Assembly: GCA_017853885.1 (NCBI GenBank)
Contig: JAFMIR010000012.1
Coordinates: 1 to 64,000 of the forward strand
From: Prosthecobacter sp.
Lineage (GTDB): Bacteria > Verrucomicrobiota > Verrucomicrobiia > Verrucomicrobiales > Verrucomicrobiaceae
Length of the DNA: 64,000 bases
Direction: 5' to 3'
The stretch's first letter is position 1. Each line of letters begins with the position of its first letter. Below are positions 9,296 to 18,527 of this stretch, one piece after another. A program made the translations under genes and the position numbers. The notes under the pieces are model-generated. The model searched no databases. It was not told the origin of the DNA and saw only the letters and a list, made by a program, of their open reading frames with translations.

Positions 9296-11011
9296 ATGCC
9301 CAAAAAAGCCGCTTCCAACCAGTCTCTCCATCGCAAACACAGCGCCGTCGTTGTTGACGGACCAGAACGCGCCGCCAGCCGCGCGATGCTGCACGCTGTG
9401 GGCTTCAAGCGCGAGGACTTTAAGAAGTCACAAATCGGCATTGCCAGCACTTGGAGTATGGTCACGCCGTGTAACATGCACATCGACCGTCTCGCCAAGG
9501 AGGCTGCGAAGGGCGTGGACGCGGCGGGCGGCAAGAGCGTGATCTTTAACACCATCACCATCTCCGACGGCATCTCGATGGGCACTGAAGGCATGAAGTA
9601 TTCCCTCGTCTCGCGAGAGGTGATTGCCGACTCGATCGAGACAGTGGTCGGTTGCGAGGGATTTGACGGTTATGTGGCCATCGGTGGTTGTGACAAAAAC
9701 ATGCCGGGGTGCATGATTGCAATGGCGCGGATGAATCGTCCGTCCGTGTTTGTTTATGGGGGAACCATCCTGCCCGGCTGTGTAGGCCCGGACAAAAAGG
9801 AGGCGGATATTGTGACAGTGTTCGAGGCGGTGGGGAAACACGCCAACTGCCAGATCAACGACAAGCAGCTCGCGGACATCGAAGAACACTCCATCCCTGG
9901 GGAAGGTTCCTGCGGCGGCATGTACACAGCAAACACCATGGCCAGTGCCATTGAAGCGATGGGCATGAGCCTGCCAAACTCTGGCGCTCAAGCCGCCGTG
10001 AGCAGCGATAAGCTGATCGACTGCTTCGACGCGGGCGCCGCCGTCATGAACATGATCAAGCTGGGCATCACACCGCGTGACATCATGACAAAGGAGGCTT
10101 TTGAAAATGCCATCACCCTCATCATCGCCCTCGGCGGAAGCACCAATGCGGTGCTTCACCTCATCGCGATCGCCCACTCGGCCGGCGTGAAACTCGGCAT
10201 TGATGATTTCACCCGTATTGGCCGGAAGGTGCCGGTGCTCGGCGATTTGAAGCCAAGCGGGAAATACTTCATGAACGACCTTGTGCGCATCGGCGGCACC
10301 GTTCCGCTCATGCGCACGCTCGTTGAGGAGGGGCTGATGCATGGCGATTGCCTGACTGTGACCGGCAAAACGATGAAGGAGAATCTTCGAAATTCGAAGA
10401 TCACTTATCCAAAGTCGCAGACGATCATCCGACCGTTGTCGGATCCGATCAAGAAGGACAGCCACCTCGTAATTTTCAAAGGCAACCTCTGCCCCGAGGG
10501 AGCTGTTGGCAAGATTTCCGGCAAGGAAGGCCTCGCCTTCACCGGGAAGGCCATCGTTTTCGACAGCGAGGAGAAAGCCCTGCAAGCCATTTTGAGCGAC
10601 AAGGTGAAGAAAGGACATGTCATCGTCATTCGCATGGAAGGCCCCAAAGGAGGTCCAGGCATGCGCGAGATGCTTTCCCCAACCTCCGCCATCATGGGCA
10701 AGGGTCTAGGCAAGGACGTGGCGCTGATCACGGACGGCCGCTTCAGCGGTGGCAGCCACGGCTTCGTCGTGGGTCATGTCACACCGGAGGCTTTCGTTGG
10801 AGGCCCGATCGCTGTCATCAAGAATGGCGATCCCATCACCATTGACGCGGAGAAGCGTCAAATCACTCTCGGCATTCCGGACAAAGAGCTGAAAGCTCGT
10901 CTCAAGAGCTGGAAGCAGCCCAAACCCCGCTACACACGAGGCGTGCTGGCCAAATTTGCCAAGCTGTGCACCAGCGCCAGCGAGGGCGCGGCGACAGACA
11001 AGGGGCTTTAA
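9296..11011 (+). CDS. ilvD: Dihydroxy-acid dehydratase (branched-chain amino acid biosynthesis)
   Basis: 571 residues from the ATG at 9296 ([10 protein letters not shown]); the open frame extends upstream but would overlap the divergent gene. It dehydrates 2,3-dihydroxy-3-methylbutanoate and -pentanoate to the 2-oxo acids of valine, leucine and isoleucine synthesis. Cluster ligands are C59 (TPCNMH), C132 (GGCDKNMPG) and C206 (GEGSCGGMY). The TPCNMH and [10 protein letters not shown] motifs match the [2Fe-2S] branch of the family rather than the E. coli-like [4Fe-4S] branch. The conserved SGGSHGF near the C-terminus is present. No other ilv or leu gene is in the window. Confidence 0.96.
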   Translation: MPKKAASNQSLHRKHSAVVVDGPERAASRAMLHAVGFKREDFKKSQIGIASTWSMVTPCNMHIDRLAKEAAKGVDAAGGKSVIFNTITISDGISMGTEGMKYSLVSREVIADSIETVVGCEGFDGYVAIGGCDKNMPGCMIAMARMNRPSVFVYGGTILPGCVGPDKKEADIVTVFEAVGKHANCQINDKQLADIEEHSIPGEGSCGGMYTANTMASAIEAMGMSLPNSGAQAAVSSDKLIDCFDAGAAVMNMIKLGITPRDIMTKEAFENAITLIIALGGSTNAVLHLIAIAHSAGVKLGIDDFTRIGRKVPVLGDLKPSGKYFMNDLVRIGGTVPLMRTLVEEGLMHGDCLTVTGKTMKENLRNSKITYPKSQTIIRPLSDPIKKDSHLVIFKGNLCPEGAVGKISGKEGLAFTGKAIVFDSEEKALQAILSDKVKKGHVIVIRMEGPKGGPGMREMLSPTSAIMGKGLGKDVALITDGRFSGGSHGFVVGHVTPEAFVGGPIAVIKNGDPITIDAEKRQITLGIPDKELKARLKSWKQPKPRYTRGVLAKFAKLCTSASEGAATDKGL

Positions 11012-11120
11012 AGATCGTGCTTGAAGCCATGCTTTGAGAATGATCTTGCCTCATCTGCCCCATTGATGGCATCTTAGCTGCTCTTTTAGGTGGATCCCTT
11101 TATCGGACTTTCTTTTGGTT

Positions 11121-12644
11121 ATGCGCTTCCCTACCTCCCCTAGCCATCAGGACCGTTACAGTGCTGGCAACTCTTTCGTGCCGGTCCTGATCATCGTCGC
11201 CGCCTTGGGCATCAGCGCAGCCATCTTTTTCTTGTTCACCAAAAAGAAGATGCAAGCTGGTAAAGCGGCCGAAATGGCCGAGCCAGCCATCAAAGCAGCA
11301 GAGGAGCCTGCAAAAGCTTCCTCTACGGCGGGTCAAAAAGAGAAGATGGAAGAGAAGCCAACGGCCAACACAAGGCCGACGATGCCTGCCGCGCCCAAGC
11401 CAGCCCCAGCGCCCGCTCCGACTTCGTTTGGTTTTGCCCGACCGCTTGATCTTGGCAAGCAGATGGCACGAAGCTTGGCCACAGGCGACTTTGCCACTGC
11501 CGGCCAGCTGGCTGCGGCATCTGACCCAGAGCAGGCCGCGATGGCGATGCAATTGTTGCAGAAACTAGCCGACATGGGCTTCAAGCCGGGTTCAGAGGAC
11601 CAAGTGGAGCTTCTCGGCCTCGTGGAGAATCGGACCCGCATTGCGGTTCCGCTGATGCAGCCCGGCGGCCTCGCCTCCGTCCGTCTCCAGCTCGACATCG
11701 AAAGAGATGAGCGCATGGGCTGGAAAGTGGCCAAGATCACTCTGCCGAAAGAAGCCCGTGACGCTCTCTCGGCCGTCAAACCGCCCGCGATGCCAGCCAG
11801 CACGCCGAAAGCTGGCGCAGCGCCCATCCCCTCCGCTCCAACGGTTGCCACACCCCACGCTCCAGCGATGGCAGCGAAGACTCTGTTTGCCGTCGAAGAG
11901 ACACCGGATGCACTCAGCTTTGCCGGCCAATTCGTTCGACTGTTGCTGGAGCATGACTTTAGCTCTGCGAGGAAGTTGGTGGATGAAAAGAAGGTGCCCG
12001 TGGAGCGCCTAGTGGGACTTTGTATCGTCTTTGAGGAGGGCCAGTATCGCCTGAAGCCCAGCAAGCCACTCATTGTCACCGTGGCAAATCCTGAAGTATC
12101 TTGGGTGATCGCCCAAGTGGAGTCTGAATCCCTCCAACAAAGCACGGAGTTCGGCTTGGAGCTGAAACGTGAAAACGCCTCTTCCTCATGGAAAGTCATC
12201 GGCGTGAATCTGTCGCAAATCCTTGGTGCCTTCGCCCAGAGCGCGAATAAGCTGGGCATTCCATACACGCCTATCGTACAGAATCCCAAGGGCGGCGAAT
12301 CACTTGCCCTCTACTTCGAATACGACCGCGCTGAGCTGCACCCTCGGGCGCAGAAGCAGCTCGAAGTCGTCGCTGGCGTGTTGAAGGCTGATTCGGCCAA
12401 GAAGCTCCGCATTACCGGCCATACTGACGCCCGGGGTGATGACATCTACAATGTCCGGCTTTCGCAAAGCCGCGCCGAATCCGTGAAGCAGCAGCTTGTG
12501 AGTCTCGGGGTGCCCCAAGCTCAAGTCGAGACCACTGGCCTCGGGAAAGCGCAGCCGCTGAGTCCCAACCAAAAATCGGACGGCACTGACAATCCCGAGG
12601 GCCGATCCCACAACCGCCGCGCGGAGATCTTCCTCGATTTCTGA
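11121..12644 (+). CDS. Membrane-anchored OmpA-family peptidoglycan-binding protein
   Basis: 508 residues from the ATG at 11121; a TTG two codons upstream is possible but less likely. One transmembrane helix (about 21-40, VPVLIIVAALGISAAIFFLF) is followed by an Ala/Pro/Lys-rich linker. Two related middle segments follow: LDLGKQMARSLATGDFATAG and LSFAGQFVRLLLEHDFSSA each open a stretch of similar helical and strand pattern, suggesting an internal duplication. Residues about 390-505 are an OmpA C-terminal domain: YFEYDRAELHP, ITGHTDARG, NVRLSQSRAESVKQ and SHNRRAEI. The arrangement suggests an inner-membrane-anchored protein that binds peptidoglycan. It is followed by a cupin gene 11 bp downstream. 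Confidence 0.85.
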   Translation: MRFPTSPSHQDRYSAGNSFVPVLIIVAALGISAAIFFLFTKKKMQAGKAAEMAEPAIKAAEEPAKASSTAGQKEKMEEKPTANTRPTMPAAPKPAPAPAPTSFGFARPLDLGKQMARSLATGDFATAGQLAAASDPEQAAMAMQLLQKLADMGFKPGSEDQVELLGLVENRTRIAVPLMQPGGLASVRLQLDIERDERMGWKVAKITLPKEARDALSAVKPPAMPASTPKAGAAPIPSAPTVATPHAPAMAAKTLFAVEETPDALSFAGQFVRLLLEHDFSSARKLVDEKKVPVERLVGLCIVFEEGQYRLKPSKPLIVTVANPEVSWVIAQVESESLQQSTEFGLELKRENASSSWKVIGVNLSQILGAFAQSANKLGIPYTPIVQNPKGGESLALYFEYDRAELHPRAQKQLEVVAGVLKADSAKKLRITGHTDARGDDIYNVRLSQSRAESVKQQLVSLGVPQAQVETTGLGKAQPLSPNQKSDGTDNPEGRSHNRRAEIFLDF

Positions 12645-12655
12645 TTTTCACCCGC

Positions 12656-13015
12656 ATGGCTGGACCGCTGCTCATTCGTCACGAAGGTCACACACCTCGA
12701 GAACGCAGCACCTGCGGCTGGCGCGATCGGCTCATCAGCCGCGAAGACGCAGAGCTGCATCCGGCCGCGTGGGCGCATGCAGTCGACATTGACGGAGCGA
12801 AACGGCACTACCACAAGCGCTCCACCGAGCTCTACTACGTCCTCGAAGGCAGTGGCACCGTCGTGCTCGATGGTGTGGAGCAGCCCGTGAGCAAGGGATC
12901 ACTTGTCCACATTCCGCCCGGTGTTGTGCATGGGGCGTCTGGGAAGATGCGTGTGCTCGTCGTAGGCATTCCAGACATCGCTGAAGACGACTATTTTGAG
13001 ATGAGCGAGACCTAA
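12656..13015 (+). CDS. Small single-domain cupin protein
   Basis: 119 residues, cytoplasmic, a single cupin_2 barrel. Probable metal ligands are the His pair and Glu in RHYHKRSTELYY and the His in IPPGVVHGA, matching cupin motifs 1 and 2. A GSGTVVLDG turn lies between them. The substrate or ligand is unknown; the family includes small isomerases, dioxygenases and sugar-binding proteins. The gene follows the OmpA-like gene by 11 bp and overlaps the convergent Nudix gene by 4 bp at its 3' end. Confidence 0.8.
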   Translation: MAGPLLIRHEGHTPRERSTCGWRDRLISREDAELHPAAWAHAVDIDGAKRHYHKRSTELYYVLEGSGTVVLDGVEQPVSKGSLVHIPPGVVHGASGKMRVLVVGIPDIAEDDYFEMSET

Positions 13016-13536
13016 AGTAGGCTCTGACGCAGCCTTCGTACGGCCTCAGCGTTTGAGCGAAAGGCAAACTGGTCCAGCGGCACCTCATCGAGCGGCATTG
13101 GGCTCCACTCCATGACCTCAGCGGGATCGGCTTGGAGCCCCATAAAACTTTCCACCCGTGCTAGGAAGAACAGATCGATTGTCGGCCAGACAAAGCCTTG
13201 GAAGGGATAGTGATTGTTCAGCGAAACAAAGTAGCGAAAAGCCTCTGGTGGAAGATGCAGGCCGATCTCCTCGCGTGTTTCGCGGGCGGCTCCTTCCTCG
13301 CCTGTTTCATCGGCCTCAATCACGCCACCCGGCATCCCCAAGAGCCCCAGACCAGGCTCGTGACCCCGGCGAAGCACCAGCAAACGCTGATTTGCATCAA
13401 GAATCATCGCCACTGCAGCCGGAATAGGCGTGACGAAATGGCGGTAGCCACATCGCCCGCATCGAAATTCGCGTTCGCTCACGGGCTCCGGCCCGCGGCA
13501 ACCGCAGTTGGTACAGAAAGAGTAAGGTTGGGACAT
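13012..13536 (-). CDS. Nudix hydrolase with N-terminal zinc ribbon
   Basis: 174 residues from the ATG at 13536 (MSQPYSFCTNCG); starts at 13548 and 13611 are also in frame but add residues of no family character. A zinc ribbon with two CxxC pairs (CTNC and CGRC) leads into a Nudix fold. The Nudix box is complete: G-GVIEAD-E-TGEEGAA-RETREEIGL. Zinc-ribbon Nudix enzymes include the NADH pyrophosphatase NudC and related ADP-ribose or nucleotide-sugar hydrolases; the NudC-specific SQPWPFPxS motif is absent, so a general nucleoside diphosphate hydrolase is the safer call. It is divergent from valS and convergent with the cupin gene. Confidence 0.85.
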   Translation of the reverse strand: MSQPYSFCTNCGCRGPEPVSEREFRCGRCGYRHFVTPIPAAVAMILDANQRLLVLRRGHEPGLGLLGMPGGVIEADETGEEGAARETREEIGLHLPPEAFRYFVSLNNHYPFQGFVWPTIDLFFLARVESFMGLQADPAEVMEWSPMPLDEVPLDQFAFRSNAEAVRRLRQSLL

Positions 13537-13658
13537 CAGCGAGCACATCAGACCGCGAGATTCCTCGTTGGCGAGCGCGTATTTCAGGCTCACTCTCGGC
13601 GGCGAATGCACACGGCAGAAATAAAGAGCCTCGAAAAGGACTCGTCACTCTTTGCGCT

Positions 13659-13697
13659 ATGTCCTCGGCCATGTGCGAAGGCTTGCGCCTAGGACAT
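13659..13697. promoter_or_regulatory. Inverted repeat in the valS leader
   Basis: ATGTCCT (13659-13665) and AGGACAT (13691-13697) form a 7 bp inverted repeat with a 25 nt loop, ending 23 nt before the valS ATG. It could form a leader hairpin or be an operator for the divergent Nudix and valS genes. There is no T-box sequence or T-rich terminator beside it, so tRNA-sensing control is not supported. Confidence 0.3.
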
Positions 13698-13720
13698 TTC
13701 CTCCCATCTTCCGCGCCCCC

Positions 13721-16378
13721 ATGCCCGAACTCGACAAAACCTACACGCCAGCCGAGGTCGAAGCCCGCTGGTATCAGCGCTGGCTCAACGACAAGTGCTT
13801 TGAAGCCGATCCCGCCCGCGTCAGCGAGAAGCGCCCGGCTTATTCCATCGTCATTCCGCCGCCGAACGTCACGGGCATCCTCACGCTCGGCCATGTGCTG
13901 AACAACACCATCCAGGACATCCTCGCCCGCCGCGCCCGCATGCTGGGGAAGGAAGTGCTCTGGCTGCCCGGCACCGACCACGCCGGCATCGCCACGCAAA
14001 ACGTCGTCGAGAAGACGCTGAAAAAGCAGGGCGTCATCAAGCACCGCGACGATCTCGGCCGCGAGGGCCTCGTGGCGAAGATCTGGGAGTGGAAGGAGAA
14101 GCACGGCGGCATCATCATCGAGCAGCTCAAGAAACTCGGCGCCTCCTGCGACTGGAGCCGCGAGCGCTTCACCTTTGACGACGACTACAACGCCTGCGTC
14201 ATGCGCGTGTTCGTCGATCTCTACAAAAAGGGCCTCATCTACCGTGGCAAACGCATGGTGAACTGGTGCCCGTCCTCCCTCACCGCGCTCAGCGATGAGG
14301 AGGTCGTCATGAAGGCGCAAAACGCCATCATGTATCACTTCAAAGTCGAGGTCGTCGAGGAGCCCGGCACCTGGCTCACCATCGCCACCACGCGTCCGGA
14401 GGTCATCCCGGGCGATCAGGCCATCGCCGTGAATCCGAAGGACGAGCGCTATGCCCATCTCATCGGCAAACACGTGCGCCGTCCGCTGCCGGTGGAAGAT
14501 CAAGCGCTGCTGCCGATCATCGCCGATGAGCATGTCGATTTCACCTTCGGCACCGGCGTGCTGAAAGTCACGCCCGCGCATGATAAGGCCGACTTTGAGA
14601 TCGCGCAGCGTCACAACCTGCCCGCCGTCGATGTCATGCATTCGAACGGCGTGCTCAACGAGCTCGCAGGCAAAGACCTCGCCGGCATGGAACGCTTCGC
14701 CGCCCGCAAGCGCGCTGCTGAGTTGCTCGCGGGAATTGGCAGCCTCGTCAAAGAGGAACCGTATCAGAACAACCTCGGCTACTCCGAGCGTGCCGACGTG
14801 CCGATCGAGAGCCGTTTGAGCGAGCAGTGGTTCCTCAAATACCCGAGCGTGAAGGAAAGCCAGGCCGTTGTGGCCACTGGCGAGATGAAATTCCACCCCG
14901 ACCGCTGGGCGAAAGTCTATGATCACTGGATGACCGGTCTGCAGGACTGGTGCATCAGCCGCCAAGTGTGGTGGGGGCATCGGATCCCGGTGTGGTATCG
15001 TGGCGAACAAACCTACTGCGGCACGGAAGCTCCTCAAGGCGAAGGCTGGGAACAAGACCCCGACGTTCTCGACACTTGGTTCAGCTCCTGGCTGTGGCCC
15101 TTCGCCACGATGGGATGGCCGGAGAAGACTTCTACGTTGAAGGCTTTCTACCCGACGACCGATCTCGTCACCGGGCCAGACATCATCTTCTTCTGGGTCG
15201 CACGCATGATCATGGCGGGCTTCGAGTGGATGGGCGAGCTGCCGTTCAAGAACGTCTATTTCACCGGCATCATCCGCGACAAGCAGGGCCGGAAAATGTC
15301 CAAGTCGCTCGGCAATTCGCCCGATCCGCTGGAGCTCATCGCGAGCTACAGCGCCGATGCGTTGCGCTTCGGCATCATGCGCAGCGCGCCGCTGGGTCAG
15401 GACATCTGCTTCGACGAAAAGAACGTCGAGCTCGGCCGCAACTTCTGCACCAAGCTCTGGAACGCCGCGCGCTTCCGCCAGATGCAGGGTGGAGCCACCG
15501 AGACGGAGATCAGCGCCGCGTTGCTCAGCAGCGACGACAAATGGATCCTCCTGCGCCTCAACACCGCCATCGCCGAGGTCAGCACCGCACTCGAAGAATA
15601 CCGCTTCAGCGATGCCACCGCCACGCTCTACCGCTTCTTCTGGAGCGAGTATTGCGACTGGTACGTCGAGGCCTCCAAAGCCGTGCTGCAAGGCAGCGAC
15701 GAGAAGCGCAAGGCGAACACCCTCGCCGTCATCGACTTCGTGCTCGGGCACACGCTGCGTCTTTTCCATCCCTTCATGCCCTTCATCACCGAGGAGCTGT
15801 GGCACGGCATGGGCTTCAACGCCGACCTTCCTGAAAACCAAGGCGGCAAGAGCATCATGTTCGCCCCGTGGCCGAAACCGCTCGATGCGGACGAACTCGC
15901 CCACTTCGGCATCCTTCCCGAGGACGAACAGGCCGCGAACGACAAGTATAAGGCCGTGGAGCTTGGCCGTGGTCTGAAGAGCACCTTCAATATCAACAAA
16001 AAGGTTCGTTTCGTGCTCAAACCGGCCTCCGAACTGCCTGCGCACGAAATCGAGGTCCTGCGAATCCTTCTCAATGCGGAGCCCTTGGAGGTCGATGCGG
16101 CCTTCCAGCCGAAAAAAGGCACTCCAGCGGCTCTGACGCCTCTTGGCGAGCTTTTCTTGCCTCTCGACGGTTTGATCGATGTAGAGGCCGAAAAGGCCCG
16201 CGTCGGCAAAGAAGTCGCCAAGGTCGAATCCGAGCTCGAAAAGGTCACCGCGAAGCTCGCCGACACGAACTTCACCTCCAAAGTCCCGCAAAAGGTGCTC
16301 GACGAGCATCAGCAACGAAAGACCGACTGGGAAGAGAAGCTCGCGAAGCTGAAGGTGATGCTCGAAGCGCTCGGTTAA
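13721..16378 (+). CDS. valS: Valyl-tRNA synthetase
   Basis: 885 residues from the ATG at 13721 (MPELDKTYTPAEVEARWYQRW region). Class I synthetase features: PPPNVTG then the HIGH-equivalent region T55-L-G-H58, an editing domain (TTRPEVIPGD, DVDFTFGTG-like strands), GHRIPVWY, WFSSWLWPF, and K525-M-S-K-S529. The C-terminal 70 residues form the Val-specific coiled-coil arm. It charges tRNA-Val in the cytoplasm. The first residue of the HIGH motif is Thr rather than His, which is unusual and discussed as a finding. The stop is 5 bp from the stop of convergent queG. The dense open frame on the opposite strand is a codon-bias shadow. Confidence 0.97.
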   Translation: MPELDKTYTPAEVEARWYQRWLNDKCFEADPARVSEKRPAYSIVIPPPNVTGILTLGHVLNNTIQDILARRARMLGKEVLWLPGTDHAGIATQNVVEKTLKKQGVIKHRDDLGREGLVAKIWEWKEKHGGIIIEQLKKLGASCDWSRERFTFDDDYNACVMRVFVDLYKKGLIYRGKRMVNWCPSSLTALSDEEVVMKAQNAIMYHFKVEVVEEPGTWLTIATTRPEVIPGDQAIAVNPKDERYAHLIGKHVRRPLPVEDQALLPIIADEHVDFTFGTGVLKVTPAHDKADFEIAQRHNLPAVDVMHSNGVLNELAGKDLAGMERFAARKRAAELLAGIGSLVKEEPYQNNLGYSERADVPIESRLSEQWFLKYPSVKESQAVVATGEMKFHPDRWAKVYDHWMTGLQDWCISRQVWWGHRIPVWYRGEQTYCGTEAPQGEGWEQDPDVLDTWFSSWLWPFATMGWPEKTSTLKAFYPTTDLVTGPDIIFFWVARMIMAGFEWMGELPFKNVYFTGIIRDKQGRKMSKSLGNSPDPLELIASYSADALRFGIMRSAPLGQDICFDEKNVELGRNFCTKLWNAARFRQMQGGATETEISAALLSSDDKWILLRLNTAIAEVSTALEEYRFSDATATLYRFFWSEYCDWYVEASKAVLQGSDEKRKANTLAVIDFVLGHTLRLFHPFMPFITEELWHGMGFNADLPENQGGKSIMFAPWPKPLDADELAHFGILPEDEQAANDKYKAVELGRGLKSTFNINKKVRFVLKPASELPAHEIEVLRILLNAEPLEVDAAFQPKKGTPAALTPLGELFLPLDGLIDVEAEKARVGKEVAKVESELEKVTAKLADTNFTSKVPQKVLDEHQQRKTDWEEKLAKLKVMLEALG

Positions 16379-16383
16379 ACCGT

Positions 16384-17403
16384 TCAACCTCGCGCCACAA
16401 TCTGTTCGATCGCCCACGCGGCATGCTCGGCGATCAGCGGATGAAGATCGGCGGCGGCTTGTTGGAGGGCGGGAAGGTCTTCCGCCGTGCCGGTGTTGCC
16501 GAGAGCCACGCAGACGTTCCTCAGGAAGGCGTGGCGCTTGATGCGCTTGATGGGTGATTTGGCAAACAACGCCCGAAACTCGTCTTCGGTGAGCGAAAGG
16601 AAATCGCGCAGGCTTTTCGCGAAGACGCTCTGACGGGCTTGGAAGGCGGCTTCGTGACTGGCTTGGGCGAAGCGATTCCAGGGGCAGGCTTCGAGGCAGT
16701 CATCGCAACCGTAGATGCGGTCGCCGATTGCTTGGCGAAACTCGAGTGGGATGCTGCCTTTGTGCTCGATGGTGAGATACGACACGCAGCGCCGCGCATC
16801 CATCGTGCGCGGCCCGGTGATGGCCTGCGTGGGGCAGGCGTCAATGCATCGCGTGCATTTCCCGCAGAAGTCACGGGCCGGTTCATCGGCCGGCAGCTCG
16901 AGCGTGGTGAGCACCTCGGCGAGGAAGAACCACGTCCCGAGCTGGCGATGGATCTGCATCGTGCTTTTGCCACCCCAGCCGAGTCCGGCCTCACTGGCAA
17001 AATCCCGCTCCAACATAGGCCCGGTATCGACATAGCGTCGCGTGATGCCACCTTGCGCATTGAGGAAGTCTTCGAGGGCCTTCAAACGCTTCTCGATGAG
17101 ATCGTGGTAGTCCTCATTCCATGCGTAGCGGGCGATGCGGTAGTCGGTGACGGGTTTCGTGCCTTGGAAATAGTTTGTGGCGAGCACGATGACACTTTTC
17201 GCACCTTCGAGCACGAGCCGAGGATCACTGCGGCGCTCCATGTTTTTGGCCATCCAGGCCATCTCGCCATGTTTGCCCTCGGCGATCCATTGCTGGTAAA
17301 GTTCACGATGCTTCGCAGGGGCTGCCGTAGTCACGCGGCAGTCATCAAAGCCCAGCTCACGTGCTTTCACACGGAGGGCGGCTTTGAGTTCGGCGGGCGT
17401 CAT
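16384..17403 (-). CDS. queG: Epoxyqueuosine reductase
   Basis: 339 residues, cytoplasmic. QueG carries out the last step of queuosine synthesis on tRNA, reducing epoxyqueuosine with cobalamin and two [4Fe-4S] clusters. The cluster motifs are C180-x2-C183-x2-C186-x3-C190 (CGKCTRCIDAC) and C206 with C233-x2-C236-x3-C240 (CDDCLEACPW). The catalytic acid region is VDTGPMLERDFA (residues 125-136), followed by GWGGKST. The C-terminal 60 residues are a HEAT-like tail (NVCVALGNTG). The start ATG (17401-17403) is divergent to and touches a possible start of the GNAT gene. No other queuosine gene is in the window. Confidence 0.95.
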   Translation of the reverse strand: MTPAELKAALRVKARELGFDDCRVTTAAPAKHRELYQQWIAEGKHGEMAWMAKNMERRSDPRLVLEGAKSVIVLATNYFQGTKPVTDYRIARYAWNEDYHDLIEKRLKALEDFLNAQGGITRRYVDTGPMLERDFASEAGLGWGGKSTMQIHRQLGTWFFLAEVLTTLELPADEPARDFCGKCTRCIDACPTQAITGPRTMDARRCVSYLTIEHKGSIPLEFRQAIGDRIYGCDDCLEACPWNRFAQASHEAAFQARQSVFAKSLRDFLSLTEDEFRALFAKSPIKRIKRHAFLRNVCVALGNTGTAEDLPALQQAAADLHPLIAEHAAWAIEQIVARG

Positions 17404-17458
17404 GAGCTACATCCTTCTTTTGCGGCAGAGGTTTCTCAATGCTCAATTTAGTCCGCTC

Positions 17459-18514
17459 ATGTCTCCCTGCCCGCATCTCCCATCGCCTGATCGTGCTTAC
17501 ACCTCGGAGGATATCGCGGCGCTAGGTCACCACCGGGGGGTAGCATTTGTCGAAACGTGCCTGAAGTATGCGCAGTGCCTGTGGCTGGAGGGTTTCCCTG
17601 CCAAAAGCATCCTGCTCATCAATCGCGCGATGTCTGTGCCCTGCGATGCGGTTGAGCCACCGTATCGGGCAATCGCTTGGATGCTGCAAAATCGTCCGCA
17701 GGGTCGCTTCATCGGCAATCCGCGGCGGCACTGGCAGCACTACGCGACGCGGATGAACGAAGGCCACAAAGAACTGCGCATCTGGCGAGCGTGGGCCTGC
17801 TGGTTCCTCGCGTGCCGGATTTTGCCGGAGGCGGAGTTTCCGGCAGATCATGAGCAGATTCGCGAGGAAGGCATCGTGGAGCCTTCGAGGCTGGACATTG
17901 CCGCGCATCTGCCGCCAGCGGACTTCGCGGCATGGTCGAAGGTGCTTTCGGATTTGGGTGTGGAATTGGCCGAGCCACCACCCGTGCGCATCCGACGCAT
18001 CGGGAGCAGCGAACTGCCAGTGGTGAAGCGTCTGGCGCATGAGATCTGGCATGCCAGCTACCCGGGCATCATTCCCGTGGGCCAAATCCACTACATGCTG
18101 AGAATCTGGTATGAGCCGGGTGCGATGGCGCGCGAGATGGAGATGCGCGGCGTTTGGTTTGCGCTGATTGAGGTGCAGCATCTGGGCGCGGTGGGCTATG
18201 TGAGTTTTGAGAAGCTGCCGGAGGAGTCGGTCATCTTCATTAACAAGCTCTATCTCCTGCCTCAGATGCATGGCCGCGGCTTGGGTGCGGCGGCTTTGAC
18301 ATGGACGACCGATCGTGCCCGAGAGAACGGTGCTGAACGCATACGGCTGCGGGTGAACAAAAAGAACGCCATCGCCATTCGCGCCTACCTGCGCCATGGT
18401 TTTACCTTCAAGGAAGACATCGTGACGGACATCGGCAGCGGCTACGTGATGGACGATTATGTGCTGGAGAAGGTGATTCGTCCGGTGTCGGGTGGAGGAA
18501 ATCTGCCCGCTTGA
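17459..18514 (+). CDS. GNAT-family N-acetyltransferase with a large unassigned N-terminal domain
   Basis: 351 residues from the ATG at 17459 (MSPCPHLPSP). Starts at 17402 and 17384 are in frame but would overlap the divergent queG start. The C-terminal half (about 175-340) is a GNAT domain: IRRIGSSELPVVKRLAHEIW, INKLYLLPQMHGRGLGAAAL (acetyl-CoA-binding Q/R-x-x-G-x-G/A loop), and INKK-like KKNAIAIRAYLRHGF. The first 170 residues are rich in Trp and Arg (RRHWQHYATRMN, IWRAWACWFLACR) and match no domain I can name. The acceptor substrate is unknown. The gene ends 13 bp before clpP. Confidence 0.8.
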   Translation: MSPCPHLPSPDRAYTSEDIAALGHHRGVAFVETCLKYAQCLWLEGFPAKSILLINRAMSVPCDAVEPPYRAIAWMLQNRPQGRFIGNPRRHWQHYATRMNEGHKELRIWRAWACWFLACRILPEAEFPADHEQIREEGIVEPSRLDIAAHLPPADFAAWSKVLSDLGVELAEPPPVRIRRIGSSELPVVKRLAHEIWHASYPGIIPVGQIHYMLRIWYEPGAMAREMEMRGVWFALIEVQHLGAVGYVSFEKLPEESVIFINKLYLLPQMHGRGLGAAALTWTTDRARENGAERIRLRVNKKNAIAIRAYLRHGFTFKEDIVTDIGSGYVMDDYVLEKVIRPVSGGGNLPA

Positions 18515-18527
18515 TTGACAAGAGGAG

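Noticed and set aside
9428..10618. A 396-codon minus-strand open frame opposite ilvD.
   Set aside because: It is His- and Ala-rich without any family motif and is the shadow of a conserved dehydratase.
13537..13720. T-box or similar tRNA-sensing leader upstream of valS.
   Set aside because: No T-box consensus, specifier loop or terminator with T-run can be found.
16372..16382. Palindrome CGGTTAAACCG at the valS stop considered as a terminator.
   Set aside because: It is only 11 bp with no loop and no T-run, so it is unlikely to terminate transcription.
13397..16417. A 1006-codon open frame on the minus strand opposite valS.
   Set aside because: It is antisense to a clear ValRS, has no domain features and has the composition expected from the GC-rich codon bias of the true gene.
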